NCBI GenBank assembly: GCA_030694835.1
Contig: JAUYUF010000283.1
Coordinates: forward strand, 1 to 6,694
Direction: 5' to 3'
DNA length: 6,694 nucleotides
DNA from: Flavobacteriaceae bacterium
GTDB taxonomy: Bacteria > Bacteroidota > Bacteroidia > Flavobacteriales > Flavobacteriaceae
In this document: one piece after another, positions 6,357 to 6,694 of the stretch
Layout: each line of letters begins with the position of its first letter
Numbering within the stretch: the stretch's first letter is position 1
The notes under the pieces: generated by a model
Told to the model about the DNA's origin: nothing
The model's database searches: none
What the model saw: the letters and a program-made list of their open reading frames with translations, nothing else
Translations under genes and position numbers: made by a program

Positions 6357-6694
6357 GTGAAACAATTATCTACATTAATTATTTGTTTGTTTTTGCTGTC
6401 TTCTTGTGAATACTTAAGTTTTAAGAAACCAACTCAAGTTGATATTCCAAAGATGGATTCTATTGATTATTCTAAAATTGATGATTATCCTGTTTTTCCA
6501 GAATGTGATAGTATTCCATCACAAGAGAAACAAAGAATATGTTTCCAGATAGAAATGTCAAAATACATATATCTTTCTTTAAATCAGTTAAATATCAATG
6601 CTAAAACAGCATTTAATGATACTATAATCATTAAGATTATTGTAGATAATATTGGTAAAACAAAACTCTCATCTATTGAAAAAACAGATAAAAT
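6357..6694 (+). CDS. Lipoprotein with a TonB-C-like domain (3' end cut off by window edge)
   Basis: A frame opens with GTG at 6357 and stays open for 112 codons to the edge. In-frame TGA at 6339 and the absence of any ATG before codon 33 leave GTG as the best start. It gives a clean lipoprotein signal, MKQLSTLIICLFLLSSC, with lipobox LSSC and Cys17 as anchor (the initiator GTG would be read as Met). After a short linker, residues 42-112 (DDYPVFPEC...RICFQIEMSKYI...TIIIKIIVDNIGKTKLSSIEK) follow the same plan as the two C-terminal domains of the M56 protein: P-x-F/Y-P-x-C, a second Cys before Phe, then a strand ending in a D/N-x-x-G turn. It is thus probably an envelope-anchored relative of the M56 sensor domain. 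No consensus promoter is evident in the 119-nt gap; it may be transcribed by read-through past the hairpin. Function is unknown. Confidence 0.8.
   Translation, partial: MKQLSTLIICLFLLSSCEYLSFKKPTQVDIPKMDSIDYSKIDDYPVFPECDSIPSQEKQRICFQIEMSKYIYLSLNQLNINAKTAFNDTIIIKIIVDNIGKTKLSSIEKTDK

Noticed and set aside
6350..6365. AACTA half-site just before the lipoprotein start, as a possible fourth BlaI-type operator
   Set aside because: The matching TAGTT arm is absent at the required spacing, and single half-sites occur by chance in AT-rich DNA (another is at about 1594).

Overview
The window looks like a chromosomal segment from a member of the Flavobacteriaceae (Bacteroidetes), probably Flavobacterium or a close relative. 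The DNA is AT-rich. Promoters fit the Bacteroidetes pattern TTG-N17-19-TAnnTTTG, and start codons lack Shine-Dalgarno sequences. The gene families (DUF456 membrane protein, lipoprotein subtilase, BlaI/M56 pair with TonB-C-like tails) are typical of that group. No tools were run. Family calls come from reading motifs in the translated sequence.

Left part (1-2350): the 5' portion of lysS (class II lysyl-tRNA synthetase, minus strand) runs off the left edge just after motif 3. Divergent from it is a short intergenic unit on the plus strand: a -7 box, two 8-bp hairpins with tetraloops, a small third stem and a rho-independent terminator. This looks like a stand-alone small RNA of about 105 nt. 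Its terminator sits between it and the convergent end of a DUF456 membrane protein gene (minus strand) and could serve both.

Middle (2314-4055): a minus-strand gene for a 459-residue subtilisin-family (S8) lipoprotein protease with an intact catalytic triad, its own terminator and a near-perfect Bacteroidetes promoter. An AT-rich intergenic stretch follows with no gene.

Right part (4056-6694): a plus-strand regulatory unit. Three copies of the dyad AACTA-N6-TAGTT cover the promoter of a BlaI/MecI-family repressor gene. That gene overlaps by 4 nt an M56 (BlaR1-type) membrane metalloprotease gene. The M56 protein carries a tandem pair of TonB-C-like domains outside the membrane, where classical BlaR1 has a penicillin-binding sensor. 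After a strong intergenic hairpin comes the start of another gene, with GTG as start codon. It encodes a lipoprotein carrying what looks like a third, diverged copy of the same domain, cut by the right edge. The likely logic is that the sensor protease relieves repression by the BlaI-like protein. There is no beta-lactamase in view, so the signal is probably not a beta-lactam.
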